From Solanum dulcamara (taxonomy: Eukaryota; Streptophyta; Magnoliopsida; Solanales; Solanaceae): a stretch of 64,000 nt of DNA. The notes under the pieces are model-generated. The model was not told where the DNA came from. It was given only the letters and a program-made list of their open reading frames with translations, and did not search any database. The position numbers and the translations under genes were made by a program. Within the stretch, counting starts at the first letter, position 1; the number at the start of each line of letters is the position of its first letter. The stretch covers positions 47,784,935 through 47,848,934 of the forward strand of contig NC_077247.1 of assembly GCF_947179165.1 (NCBI RefSeq), in the 5' to 3' direction. Below are positions 35,201 through 46,033 of the stretch, one piece after another.

Positions 35201-36694
35201 AACCACACCTGGTCCCTAGTTGATTTGCCTCCTGACAAGAGACCCATTGGCTGTAAGTGGGTGTACAAAGTCAAGTATAAATCCACAGGTGAAGTTGAGA
35301 GGCTGAAAGCAAGGCTGGTGGCCAAAGGGTTCAACCAACAAGAAGGTCTGGACTACACTGAAACTTTCAGTCCAGTTGCCAAGATGGTCACTGTCAGGGC
35401 TATTGTGGCCCTTGCTGCTTCCAGGGGGTGGCTTATTCACCAAATGGATGTCCACAATGCCTTTCTCAATGGGGACTTGCTAGAAGAGGTGTACATGACT
35501 GTTCCTGATGGGTTTGCTAGACAGGGGGAGTCCAATACTAAGGTCTGCAAACTCCACAAGTCCTTATATGGACTCAAACAAGCCCCCAGACAGTGGAACT
35601 TGAAGCTGACTGAAGCCTTACTGAAGCTGGGATTCCATCAAAGCCACTATGACTACTCCCTATTCACCAGGCAAGTTGATGGTGATATACTTATTGTGCT
35701 AGTTTATGTGGATGACTTACTAGTTACAGGTAGCAACACTGGACTAGTAGAGGACACAAAAAGAGGCCTACAAAAGCAATTCAAAATGAAAGACTTAGGT
35801 GAGTTGAAGTTCTTTCTAGGCATTGAATGTGCTAGATCCAGTCAAGGAATTCACATGTCTCAGAGAAAGTATGCACTGGAACTGATTGCTGAATGTGGGC
35901 TAGGAGGAGCTAAACCTGCAGGAACACCATTAGAACAGAATAAGAAACTTACATCAGTGAGATATGATGAACACATTTCACCTGAAGGCAGAGTGGATGA
36001 CCAGCTACTGAAGCAGCCTGAAATGTACCAAAGACTTGTGGGAAGACTCCTGTACCTCACCATGACCAGGCCAGATATAGCCTTCCCAGTTCAGGTGCTG
36101 AGCCAATACATGCACAATCCCAAGCAGTCACATATGGAATCAGCATTGAGAGTGGTAAGGTATCTCAAGGAAGCACCTGGCCTTGGGCTACTAATGTCTT
36201 CTAAATGCACAGATACACTGACTGCCTACTGTGATTCAGATTGGGGTGCTTGTCTGGAAACAAGAAGATCTGTCACTGGATACCTAGTGAAGTTTGGAGG
36301 ATCACTAATCTCTTGGAAATCTAAGAAACAAGAGACAGTTTCCAGAAGTTCAGCAGAAGCTGAGTTTAGAAGCATGGCCAACTGTGCAGCTGAGATCACA
36401 TGGTTGGTAAGTCTGTTTAAAGAACTGGGAGTACAAATTGAATTACCTGTTAACATGTTCTGTGACAGCAAAGCTGCTATTCAGATTTCTGCAAATCCAA
36501 TATTTCATGAAAGAACCAAGCATATTGATATAGATTGTCACTTTGTAAGGGAAAGAATATGCCAAGGAATGCTGAAAACTAATTTCGTACACACAAAGGA
36601 CCAACTAGCTGATATACTTACCAAAAGCCTGGGAAAGTTTCAACATCAACATTTACTGAATCAGCTTGGGATGATGAATCTCTTCAAACCATGA
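32294..36694 (+). CDS. Copia Gag-Pol polyprotein, 1466 aa
   Basis: A single open frame from ATG 32294 to TGA 36692-36694. Order: Gag N-terminal block (HPLYLHPNDTPGSSLISLQL, then YAIWSRSM); a CX2CX4HX4C zinc knuckle (CEVCGYRGHSKEQC, about residues 303-316); aspartic protease (DTGATNHM, near 412); integrase with HLRLGH...CTVC and a DDE core (DIWGPY, RTDNGCEF, NGVAERKHR); RT with KGFNQQEGLDYTETFSPVAK and the active site YVDDLLVTG; and RNase H (AYCDSDWGACLETRRSVTGY, HERTKHIDIDCHFVRE, DILTKSLG). No key residue is missing. Length fits the family (about 1300-1500). Transcription would start in the 5' LTR. Confidence 0.96.
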   Translation: MEIGGANLNGAHATAGPTSYEVPNIGHNHPLYLHPNDTPGSSLISLQLTGSENYAIWSRSMRIGLLGKGKLGFVDGRFPKDQFVPEMFDMWEKCNAVVLSWIMNAVAPSLLCSIVYVGDAHKVWSDLKERFDKINGAHVFQLHKDIHSFTQGTMTVTEYYTHLRGLWNEFDSIMPCPGCSCAESKRFQEHFEYQRLLEFLMGLNESYSAARGQILMQTPLPNLNKAYSLIVDHESQRNLASTGHESVNSGTVEYTALFSKKGGNGTNQGGSFGHQPGGDGTPGRGHYNDQNKSQKFQKSIIVCEVCGYRGHSKEQCFKVKGYPVGWKSKKKREQFNSSSYANQAEVNQCGNSQVDTSTPKAFFTQDQYHQILQMLAKGGENGGEHSAKAATAGSTISALVSKYVDKSWIVDTGATNHMTSKTELLTEFHTVPPSERRQVMLPTGNTVSVSHVGSTHILGNQSISNVLFVPDFKCNLLSVSQLTKELKCMAAFFPDFCVFQDLFSGQVKGIGKEDQGLYILKEGILKAEVNGCANQLQDIAPANSTSSNVIPAEKANLWHLRLGHIPVDIIKKSSSIEVLDKEHSTCTVCPLAKQTKLPFPVSSHVSYAVFELVHCDIWGPYRVSTHDGKKYFVTVVDDYSRFTWIFLIASKSDTIVVLRNFFTQVQNLFSTTVKTLRTDNGCEFLSVAFQNMLSTLGILHQTSCVYTPQQNGVAERKHRTILEMARALRFQSAVPLKFWGECVTTAVYLLNRIPSKLLQYKTPFEMLHQHAPSLAHIKVFGCLCYATAPHALDKFSPRAIPAVLMGYSSSKKGYILYDLHSQSFFVNRHAVFKEDIFPFKDVQVSSNPLFPVLTLLDSSQPHSDPISQSLTPTVPPELNSQPPPSSVPPRKSSRPSKPPSWLQDFITTSTGNSCSYPIAAHISYSHISPSYSSCLAAYSAITEPNSFKAASLDPQWVQAMQEEIDALEANHTWSLVDLPPDKRPIGCKWVYKVKYKSTGEVERLKARLVAKGFNQQEGLDYTETFSPVAKMVTVRAIVALAASRGWLIHQMDVHNAFLNGDLLEEVYMTVPDGFARQGESNTKVCKLHKSLYGLKQAPRQWNLKLTEALLKLGFHQSHYDYSLFTRQVDGDILIVLVYVDDLLVTGSNTGLVEDTKRGLQKQFKMKDLGELKFFLGIECARSSQGIHMSQRKYALELIAECGLGGAKPAGTPLEQNKKLTSVRYDEHISPEGRVDDQLLKQPEMYQRLVGRLLYLTMTRPDIAFPVQVLSQYMHNPKQSHMESALRVVRYLKEAPGLGLLMSSKCTDTLTAYCDSDWGACLETRRSVTGYLVKFGGSLISWKSKKQETVSRSSAEAEFRSMANCAAEITWLVSLFKELGVQIELPVNMFCDSKAAIQISANPIFHERTKHIDIDCHFVRERICQGMLKTNFVHTKDQLADILTKSLGKFQHQHLLNQLGMMNLFKP

Positions 36695-36707
36695 GCTTGA
36701 GGAGGAG

Positions 36708-37090
36708 TGTTGACATAGCAAGCTTTCATGTATTGAAGAGTTGTTAGGGTTGGTTGAAATATTGTTAGAGATAGTAATTGGTTGTTATAAAGTTGTTAGG
36801 ATTCAGTTACAAAGTAGTTAGTATAGTTGGTATGAGTAGAAAATACTATACTTGTACAATTTCAGAAATACATGTATATATACATGCACCAAAATAATGA
36901 AAGGTCACAATTCATTCTTAACAAGATATTTTCTCTCTCTCTATACCTATTCTCTCTTCCTTCTCTCTTTTCTCTCTTTTCTCTTCAACCTTCAGACGTC
37001 TTCTTCTTCTCTTCTCTGTACATTCTCTTCCTCTCTTCTTCACGTTTTCTTCAGGCATCTTCAGGTTAAACTCCACTGCTGGAGTTATCA
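36708..37090 (+). repeat. 3' LTR of the intact Copia
   Basis: 383 bp, the same as the 5' LTR except for one A/G difference at about 36738, as read by eye. It is followed by the target duplication TAACT. Confidence 0.95.
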
Positions 37091-37095
37091 TAACT

Positions 37096-38138
37096 TTATT
37101 CTATCTATCAAAAGTCACTCAGTTTGCTTTTATGATTATCATTCTTGAGATGTATAATTTTTGGTACCCATTTAGTGACGTGACGACTATAAAGAAAATT
37201 TAAAAAATTAAAATACTTAAGATTAATATTTAGTTATTGAGTCCTCAGTTAAATTGAATTTAATATGATTTTGCCTTGAATAAAAATATTTTAGATATAC
37301 TCAACTTCATATTTTTATATAACTGATTGTCGGAATATTCACACAACCCCCACCCCACAGTGCAGGAGCGCCACATCGGACTCAATGGGTCTGACTCAAA
37401 TATTATGTCGACGTCTACAAAATATAACTCAGAGAAAGAATAATTGCCCCAGCCTTATAAAGAAAAAAAAAAATCCAATCCGATGTGGGGCACTTTCCAT
37501 CAACAGCTGCTGTAATATTCAATGAAGTACTAATAAGATTCCAAAGACAGACGATTAGCATTAAAGTTGCTTTTTAAGTAGAAGTATGATTCTAATGAAA
37601 AAGCTCTTTCAATAGTCCTGATCAATGTAGCTAACTGGATCATGTTGGTGGCCCAACATACAGAGTACAATCTTAACTAAGTAGTTAGTGGCCCATTTTG
37701 TACACCCGGCCCACTTTTAATTTTCGTCAATTCACCATTCCTAAAAGAGATATGTGTCCGTTGAACTCAAGAATTTAGGCCCAGTTTTGGTAGTTGGTCC
37801 AAATATCAAGTTTCGTTTAGTGTATTACTAATACATGAAAATTCATGGTATTAATAAGAAATGCGATAATATTTAATTCATATATTAACATGGTTAAAGG
37901 CTTAATTGTTCTTCAAAACTTTTTTTTTACATTTTTTCCATTATATTTGTGAAGGGCAATACATCAACTCAAACAATTCATAAAAAATAATACAAGCATA
38001 ACTAATGCAAACATTACTAATGCAAGTATTATTAATACACTCTATTTAATAGTAATCTTATTATCCTACCAAACGACCCCTAAAAGGTACCATGAGTATC
38101 ATATCTCTTTCGACTGATAATATTCTATTCGTCTCGAT
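37096..38138. other. intergenic, no gene seen
   Basis: Around 37345-37500 a patch with gccacatcgga and its near-inverse (tccgatgtgggg) about 120 bp on could be a short foldback remnant. Otherwise AT-rich. Confidence 0.45.
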
Positions 38139-38469
38139 TGTTAAGAGTTAGATTGATGAGAAATTGGTCTTCTTATATGGACTTAGACAAACATCCCCTT
38201 ATGAGCTAGCTTTTAAAATTAAGTTAGACCCACATGTCATATCTTAAATGGTATCTGAGTCAGCTCCTAATTTATTGTTCAACGATGTTTAGACTCCCTT
38301 TTATAAGTGTTCATGCTCCAGTTGAGATCTGGGAGTGCGAGGAAGTGTTAAGAAGTCCCACTAGAACCGTAATGGAATGAGAGATTGATCTTCTTATATG
38401 AACTTGGACAAACTCGCCTCATGAGCTAGCTTTGGGGATTGAGTTAAGCTCAAATATCATATCTTTATA
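38139..38469 (+). mobile_element. TRIM (terminal-repeat retrotransposon in miniature)
   Basis: Two LTR-like copies (38139-38247 and 38346-38469) share TGTTAAGA, cttcttatatg, acttggacaaac, atgagctagctt and gagttaag-type blocks. Directly after the first is TGGTATCTGAGTC, a near match to the tRNA-iMet primer-binding site. The interior is only about 100 bp with no coding capacity. Flanks TCGAT (38134-38138) and TCAAT (38470-38474) look like a decayed 5-bp duplication. Confidence 0.75.
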
Positions 38470-38474
38470 TCAAT

Positions 38475-39354
38475 GGTTACAACAAAATACAATTTTTTTT
38501 CTGTGAAAAATTCATATTAATTGCTGAAATTTGAACTTCATAAGCTTAATTTGTAAATTCGCTAGGAATTCTTTCATCATCCCTATAACAAATAACAGGA
38601 CAACCCCTAAATTCCTTAAGACATATTACTCTATCAAAATTAGAAGCTAAAATGGTTTATTATTTTATACTCAATGTCTGTACATATAAAACTTTGGAGT
38701 TTTAATACAGAAATAAAATTATTTCTGAGAATTGATTAAACTTGCAATTAATTAATTCCAGAGTCCCACAGAGAAACAATTATATGTTATTTTCATCGGA
38801 GAAATCAAATTTACATTGACTAATTAAGTGTGAACATAAAAACAAACTAATAAAGATTGATATGAAAGAGTAGTACGCCTTGTTCGATAAAAGCCAAAAT
38901 AACACTCGTAGGAATTAATTGAAGAAAACCTTAAAAAGAAGATTAGATATTTGCTACGTGGAGCTTTAGAAGTAACATGAGTGTAAAGTGTGTATATCTG
39001 ATCAATACTTATTTGAATGGGACAGAGAGTTGTGCCGGCACTACTCGTCTAATAAATGTAAAAATACTTTTAAGTCATATGTATCTATTCATTAATTCTA
39101 TCTTATCTTATCTATACTTCTATAGTTAAAAAAAAATAAAAAATTCATTTCGTTACGAGTAAGTATTTCCCTTAGGTAATCTTGCATCTGACTTCCTTAA
39201 ACCTATTGCATTGTGAATATGTGTCCGAATATTTATTTATTAGAGTATATAACTAATTTTATTTTTTAATTTACAATCTCACATTATAAACAATAATTTA
39301 ATAAATTTACCACGCGCTGTATATATAATTTAAACTCCATATGCGGTTAGAGTG
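38475..39354. other. intergenic, no gene seen
   Basis: AT-rich, with short spurious frames only. Confidence 0.5.
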
Positions 39355-39930
39355 TGTATTCGATCGATTCGATTTGATTGATGTATTATCGATTTAGTTT
39401 ATCGATTTTTGATTTTAAAATATGCTAAATTAATAAGATATTTTTATCAATTTTCGCTTTATCGGTTTTGATCTTTAACGATTCGATTTTCGGTTTAACC
39501 AATAAGAAAATGCTCATAAAATAATTATATGATTTCTCCAATAATTTGGCATGACAAGATCATAATATAACTTTACGGAATGCTCATAAAATAGAAACAA
39601 TAGTGACTAACATGAAAATAACTCTATAAGTGCAAACAAATAAAAGGACTAGGACAATAGTATGACTTGAAGGCTAAAGGGCAAAGATAGTAATCAATAA
39701 GGTATTGATATTAATATTTAATATTTATTTAAAGGTAAAGTAGTAAATTATTATTGTCTTAATGGGTTATCGATTTATCCAATAACCCAATATTAAAAAT
39801 CAATATCGAACCAATAACTAATAATTTTTTTTATAAAACTATTAAAACCCCATTAATCTAATAAACTAATATCAATTACCCAATAATAATTTTTTCAATT
39901 TAATTTATTGATCGATTCAATTTTTGCACA
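39355..39930 (+). repeat. dispersed foldback repeat, copy 2
   Basis: It is collinear with 16840-17410 over most of its length (aaccaataagaaaatgc, tgatattaatattta, aaggtaaagtagtaaatta). Its ends read gtgtgtattcgatcgattcg on the left and gattcaatttttgcaca on the right. Confidence 0.65.
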
Positions 39931-41639
39931 GCGTATAGAAAATTTTCTATACCACTCACTAAATTTCTTGTCGCACGTTGATTAATGAACGGTAGAAGAT
40001 AAGGATGGTGTATAGTCAATTTCACTTTCTATCATACCATGGTGGCAGGTATATAGAGATTTTTATGTTAGTTCAGAAGTCTATTTCAGAACAAGAGGGT
40101 TAAAAGTTTTTAGTAAATTAAAGACATTATTGTACATTAATTTGGTGGATCTGTCTATAGTTGTAATAATCATTAACAAAAAAATCTACACGAGAACGTT
40201 ATTTATCTTATCTTTTTGCAGATAATTAATTAGGATTTTTTTTTCCCGAAGGCTTCCTCGAAGGGGGTCAATAGATAAAGCTAAAGAAACATAGAGAGGG
40301 TGAAACCTGACCTCTGCAGTGTAAAAGTAGGAATGAGGGCATATTATTACCCTCTAACTTATCAAAAATAAAAGGAAAGAAAAAGGAGAAGGGTTGCTAT
40401 TTATCACATTTGTTTATAAAAATTTTTAAAATTCATAAAACTAGAAGCAATCAAATAAAATTTAGCCAAGATTTAATATGAAGTTGTCCTTCTCCACTCG
40501 AATTCTAATATTAGGCTTGCCAACTACATCATTCTTCAAGGTGAATGTAATTTTAGAAGGAAAATTTATATCCTCGATGAAGAAGGTAGTTATTTTACAA
40601 TATTCAATGATAATTTTGATCCTTAATTAGGAATAGAATATTGTTGGGTAGTAAGAATAACGGGAAATACAAGCAATATGAAAGGAGAGAATATGAAACG
40701 TTTCCTATGCTTTAATGAAAATTATTTCTCTCTCATTGGTGGTGGCCAAAAGAAATATTTAAGTGTTTAATTAAGAAACACTTTTACTTGTTGTTAAAAG
40801 GGTTGGAAAGAGGACCTCTCGCGCATTCGTCGTCACTCAGCTTGGGCTTGGGTTTTGATCAATGCACTTTATTAAGTACGATTGAGTGGTTCGCTAACAC
40901 CGTTGTTTTAGGTACTAATACATTGGGAGGAAAATAGTTATATTTGGGAGGATATATTATATTAACCTCAGATACTAGAGGACAATAAATTTCCTTAAAG
41001 ACATACTGTATATTTAGTGGACTCAATTTTCTTCTTTTCGATATTTTTTCTGATTTATTACTGTATCTATTTTCTTTATAGGTTTTTAACTTTCTGATTT
41101 TGAAAATATACTTTAAACTATGCCGTTTCTTACGTATTTCTGTAACGTTATTGCTCTAAGTATTTTAGTAGCACAGATTGAAAACATATTAGTATAGTCA
41201 GCTTAAGACATAAGAACTTAAGTAGGGCGTTTGCTAATTAAGGAGCTAGGAGGATAAAACTTGAACTTCTTTTGATTGGTCGGAAAAGAAATTTCAGAAA
41301 TCTATTTTCAACTAGATCGGCCTTTTACAAAATAAAGTTTTTTAGAGTACAGGGGATTTTAAAAGTTATTCTTTTAGTACTATAATTTGTTCAGACAATT
41401 TTAAAAATATTATAATTACTTTAACGATTGTCATTTGTAGTATTAGTACTTTATGTAAATTTCATTTGTAAAAAAATGGAAATCGAGTCCGAGATTTACA
41501 TCAGAAATTCGACGTATAACTGCATACTATTCTATCGGAGAAATTAAAAGGGATTAATAAGGAAAGTGTGTGTGGGGGTGTGGGGGTGGGGGGGGTGGGG
41601 GGGGGGGAGGATGAAGAAAGTGATGTAATATGGATGTGT
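39931..41639. other. intergenic with a G-rich tract
   Basis: No gene is seen. A strongly G-rich run lies at 41574-41610 (see findings). Confidence 0.5.
41574..41610 (+). repeat. G-rich tract, potential G-quadruplex
   Basis: Four or more runs of five or more G separated by T or TGT, then an AGG end. This satisfies the usual four-run G-quadruplex pattern many times over. It sits immediately before repeat copy 3, in otherwise AT-rich DNA. Confidence 0.8.
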
Positions 41640-42425
41640 AAAAATCAAAACTAAGAAAATATTGTTAGGTTATTGCTATTGAATTATTGAGTTAATGAAA
41701 TTTTAATGATTTTATAAAAAAAATTATCGGATCGTTGATTTGATATTGATTTTTAATATTGGATTATTGGGTAAATCAATAACCCATTAAAACATATTTG
41801 ATTTACTACTTTACCCTACATAAATATTAAATATTACTCCCTCCATTCCTTTATACTTGTCATGTATATTAAAAATACTTGTTCCAAAATAATTGTCAAT
41901 TTAAATAATCAAGAGAGAAATAATTATCTTTTTTCAACTTTGCCTTTAGCATTAATTATTCTAGTATTAAGAGATACATATATAGATAAAAATTAAATAA
42001 TTAATAATAGATATATTAGTCAAAAACACTTATAATTATTTTTTTCTTAAGGGTTGTGTCAAGTCTTATTGATTACTATCTTTGCTTTTAACCTTCAATT
42101 AACATTACTGTTTTAGTTCTTTTATTTGTGTTGCACTTTTGTAGTTTTTTTCATATTGGTTACTACTGAATCTATTTTATGAGCATTCCGTAAAGATACG
42201 TTATTGTCTTGTCACGTCAAATTATTGAAAAAGTCATATAATTGTTTTATGAACATTTTTCTTATTGGTTAAACCGAAAATCGAATCATTAAAAATCAAA
42301 ATCGATAAATTGAAAATCAATAAAAAAATATCTTATTATTTTAATTATTGATTTATTATATTTGAAAATCCAATATTAATAAATTAAATCGATACTATAT
42401 AAAATCAAATCGAACCGACATGGTA
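41640..42425 (-). repeat. dispersed foldback repeat, copy 3, with nested insert
   Basis: Reverse orientation relative to copies 1 and 2. It shares gcattccgtaaagatacgtt-type, tcttattggttaaaccgaaa-type and tttactactttaccctaca-type strings. Between 41836 and about 42068 it is interrupted by a segment that begins CTCCCTCCATTCC, the Stowaway MITE end. The segment lacks a recognisable right end. Confidence 0.65.
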
Positions 42426-43466
42426 ATGGCATAACAAAAATTAGAACTGTATTTCATGATAAGAGTTGTAAAGGTAGAATACTCTTTTAGTTTCGTGTTG
42501 ACATCACAGGCCAGCCATATTTTCTAACCTCGATCGTGCGTATGAAACGTGTATAAGAAAAGATAATTAAGGTTCATTATATACGTTTGTGTCACATTCA
42601 AAGATGTCGATCCTAGAGATATGCTAAGCTGGAAGGCGCGGCGAACAGCAACTGCATATGGACTTCAATATCTGCCAGCTTTCAAGTCATAAATGTTTTG
42701 TCCAAATTTCGTGTTGAATTGGTTGCCACTACATGAAAACTAATTAAAAATCTAAAATAATCTAATTCGATTATAACGTGACATTAAAATGGATGTTTAT
42801 AGAACGTAACTGAACACATGTTTCAGTTAATGGATGTCAATTTTAAAAATATATATGTTGATATGAGAAGGTCTTCATTATGAGGCCAAATTCAAAGCGA
42901 TCCGGAAAGGATATCCGACTTTTTCCAAAACATAGATAACCTAGACATCAGGAAAAAAAAAGAAGCATGTTTCGTTATAAATTTTGAAATTGTGTTGGGT
43001 TATGCATTTTATCAGAATTTTTTTTAAAAGTTTTATGTATTAAAGTCCCGAAACCTCCAAATATTGATCAGAGATAGTTGAAGATTTTTTTTGAAAAATT
43101 TATGATCAAACCTAGTGAAGTTTTTGATATATGAAGTGTCAGTTTTCGCCAGCATTATTCCACGTCAGAAGAAATGTATGGTGAAAGTGATTGACTTGTA
43201 CCTTCCGGTCAACCTTCTCTTGGAATTGCTTCCAATTGTTTGTCTCAAAAAAATGGATTGGGGCCAACTCCACCTGCAACTTGCAAGTTAGTTCAGATCA
43301 ATTTTTATTGAGATAAGTGTCAATAACATATTTAAATTATTTTTTAAAAAAATAAAAATAATAATAATATTTTTTTAAAAAAAGAAGTGGGAGAGAGGAT
43401 GAAGTATTAATTTTTTAAAAATATTTTATAAAATAAATTTTAAAAAAATAAAAGGATGGGGATTAT
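42426..43466. other. intergenic, no confirmed gene
   Basis: A 30-codon coding-like run at 42600-42692 is noted in findings. The rest is AT-rich. Confidence 0.45.
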
Positions 43467-43471
43467 CGGAG

Positions 43472-45721
43472 TGTCATGACCCAAATTCGGGTGTGATGAC
43501 GCTCATCTGAACCCACCGAGATAAGTCAGTCTAAAACTCAACGAAAAGTAAATGCGGAAGTAATTGAGATAAAACAAGGTTTAACTTAGTCAAAAACAAA
43601 TAAATAATCTCAAAATCCCCCAAGACTGATTGTCACGTCTACAAGCCACTAATAAATTACCGAAGTAAGAAAGAAAATACAGTTACAATGTCTTTGTCTC
43701 TAGAGTAGGACTAAAACATAATAAAAGAGTAAGAGGTGTCCGCTAGATGGATATAACAGCTACCTCAACACTCAAAATGATAGCCTCGAATGTGGTGGAA
43801 ACACTAGGAGATCAAACAAGTCCGGGCTCACAACCTACACAACTGTAGAAGCAAGGGGTGAATACCAAACAACACGGTACTCAGCAAGTGGACAACTAAA
43901 ACTAAGCAAAGCTCAATAGACACACGTACTCCTGTCCTCCCAACCGAACCTCCTTAACTACAACCTGCATAAAACCAGCTAAACTCTACACTTGTACAAT
44001 AATAACAGTAATACAGTCCACGAATATTCATCAATAGTCTCATCAATGAATCATATCAAGTCAAGTTCAGCATATACCGAGCAATAAAGGGGTAAACACG
44101 AATTCATAAATATCAATAAAATGCGATGCAATGCAATGAGATGATTCATGTCTGTCCTATCGGTACACATCCGCTGAATTACAGTTCGCAACCCATGGGG
44201 GACATTTCTGTCCATGTAACCTGCCACGGAGCGTGTGGCCCATCCCCTCAATATATATATATCCTGCCACGGACGTGTGGTCCGACCCCTTTATTTCATA
44301 ATACCTGCCACGGAGCGTGTGGCCCGACCCCTTTTGTTTTATATCATTTTCAATCTCAACACAATATGTCAGAACCAATGCAATCAATTCATGTTCATAT
44401 AATTCACGATAATAACATGACAACAATAATATTTTTTTTTCTATCTCACATCAACATAGTCATTTCACATGTCCAAAATAAACCCATAATCATAACAATT
44501 TCACCAATACATGTCATTAAATCACCATTTTATACCCTTCATCCCCATTTTTAAGGTCAATCATACAATCAATAACCCAGTCCAATTTCCATTACTCCCC
44601 AGTACACATAACACGAAAATACAAGCATCTAAAATCTTAAATTGAGATTTAAAAATTTACTTGCCTTAATTAATCAAGCAATTACTCCGGTACTTGAGCC
44701 TTCTCTTTTCGTTGGGCCTCCAAATAAGTATAATCTAATCAAATAAATAACCACAATAAGATTTCGAAACTAACAACACTCATATTATTATATGTCTAGC
44801 CTAGACCCAAAACCTACCCAAATCTATAATCAAGTTCCTAATGTTGATGTCAAATAACATGTCAACTCTTATATTTCCAAATTTTTAAGCCTAGGGTTAG
44901 GTTCTAATTTCCCCAATATCATAAATTTAATGGAATTCATAAAATATAATATACCTAATATTTAATTATCTATCTCAATATATCAAAATTCGGGAACTAA
45001 CTCATTTTATGTCATTGAAATCAAATCTGAAATTTTCTTTCCGATTATGTTCACTCATGATAAAATAAACCCACATATCAAATTTCAGCTAAAACGGATC
45101 ATTATTCGACCCCCAAATCAAGATTTTATGTGAAGAACCCTAGGGTTATATTTTCTTATTTTAGCATTATTTTCTCCACCAATATACCCTAAAAAAAATT
45201 CATAATCGCATAAAAATTTAATTGAAAGGATGAGAATAATTACCTTGACGCTTTGGAATGAAAATCCTTATTTTTCTCTTCTCCTTTATTTTTCTTTTCC
45301 CCCTTTTTTTTTCTTCCTCCGTATTTTTTTTCTCCCTTTTTTTGTGTTCGTCGGCGTCGCTGTTTTGTTCTTTTCTTTCTTCTCGTTACATTTGATGGCA
45401 TTAGGCCATCAGATTATATGTATATATATATATATAAAAAAAAAATCTTTTCTTTTATTATTTTTTTTCCTTTTCCAAACTAATTATGTATTAAACTTTA
45501 TAAATTCTACTAACCTATTTTAATAAATATAAGAAAAGTGGTATAGGGTATTAAATAAATTAACACTTTAGCCTATCAATTAAATTAATTCTCTAAAAGT
45601 ATTCCTCAACTAATTAACCAAAGTTATCGAATAGTCCAAATAACCCATTAAAATTTTACGGGAAGGGTCTCGTATGAAAGGAGGAGGACTCATTTTCAAA
45701 ATGACCTAACGGGTGATTACA
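43472..45721. mobile_element. solo LTR, 2.25 kb
   Basis: It begins TGTCATGACCCAAATTCGGG and ends AACGGGTGATTACA, with an exact 5-bp duplication CGGAG on both sides (43467-43471, 45722-45726). The length and ends fit a long Gypsy-type LTR left after LTR-LTR recombination. On the minus strand a TA run (about 45417-45436) could be the TATA box, followed by an A/G-rich leader and a donor-like CAAG|GTAATT near 45240. The sense strand is therefore probably minus. Frames inside it are incidental. Confidence 0.85.
44220..44332 (+). repeat. three ~42-bp tandem repeats within the solo LTR
   Basis: Units starting CCTGCCACGGAGCGTGTGG at 44220, 44263 and 44304. Each ends in a CCGACCCC-type string and is separated by AT-rich spacer. 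The middle copy lacks one base (ggacgtgtgg). Confidence 0.9.
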
Positions 45722-45937
45722 CGGAGGGTGGGGCGTGGGGGAGGGGGAGGCAGTGGAGTCGGTGAGAAAAAATATTTTAAATTTAATTTTTTAAAAATTG
45801 TTTTTTGGGGTCTAAAAATACTTTAGTCTTTAACTTTTAATTAATATTAATAGTTTATTTAATTTTTATCAAAGTGTAATATTTTATCCATGTAGAATGT
45901 CATGTGGCAAAATTTTTGCAAAAAATAGAGAGAATGC

Positions 45938-46033
45938 ATTACACACATCACTGAGTTGTATTACTCAACTGATAGTCTAGATATGATTACACACATCACT
46001 GAGTTGTATTACTCAACTGATAGTCTAGATATG
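45938..46033 (+). repeat. 48-bp perfect tandem duplication
   Basis: 45938-45985 is repeated exactly at 45986-46033, unit attacacacatcactgagtt... ending tagatatg. Confidence 0.95.

Larger units (their letters stand above)
31779..37090 (+). mobile_element. intact Copia LTR retrotransposon (young)
   Basis: A complete 5312-bp Ty1/copia element. LTRs of 383 bp each (31779-32161, 36708-37090) differ at one position by eye. The exact 5-bp duplication TAACT lies at 31774-31778 and 37091-37095. A perfect tRNA-iMet primer-binding site TGGTATCAGAGCC lies at 32162-32174, and the polypurine tract ttgaggaggag at 36697-36707. One unbroken gag-pol frame spans the interior. All parts needed for autonomous transposition appear present, so recent insertion is likely. 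Confidence 0.97.

Noticed and set aside
44126..44554. 142-codon frame with repeated GACGPTP-type residues
   Set aside because: The repeats are the translation of the 42-bp tandem array in a solo LTR. Not a gene.
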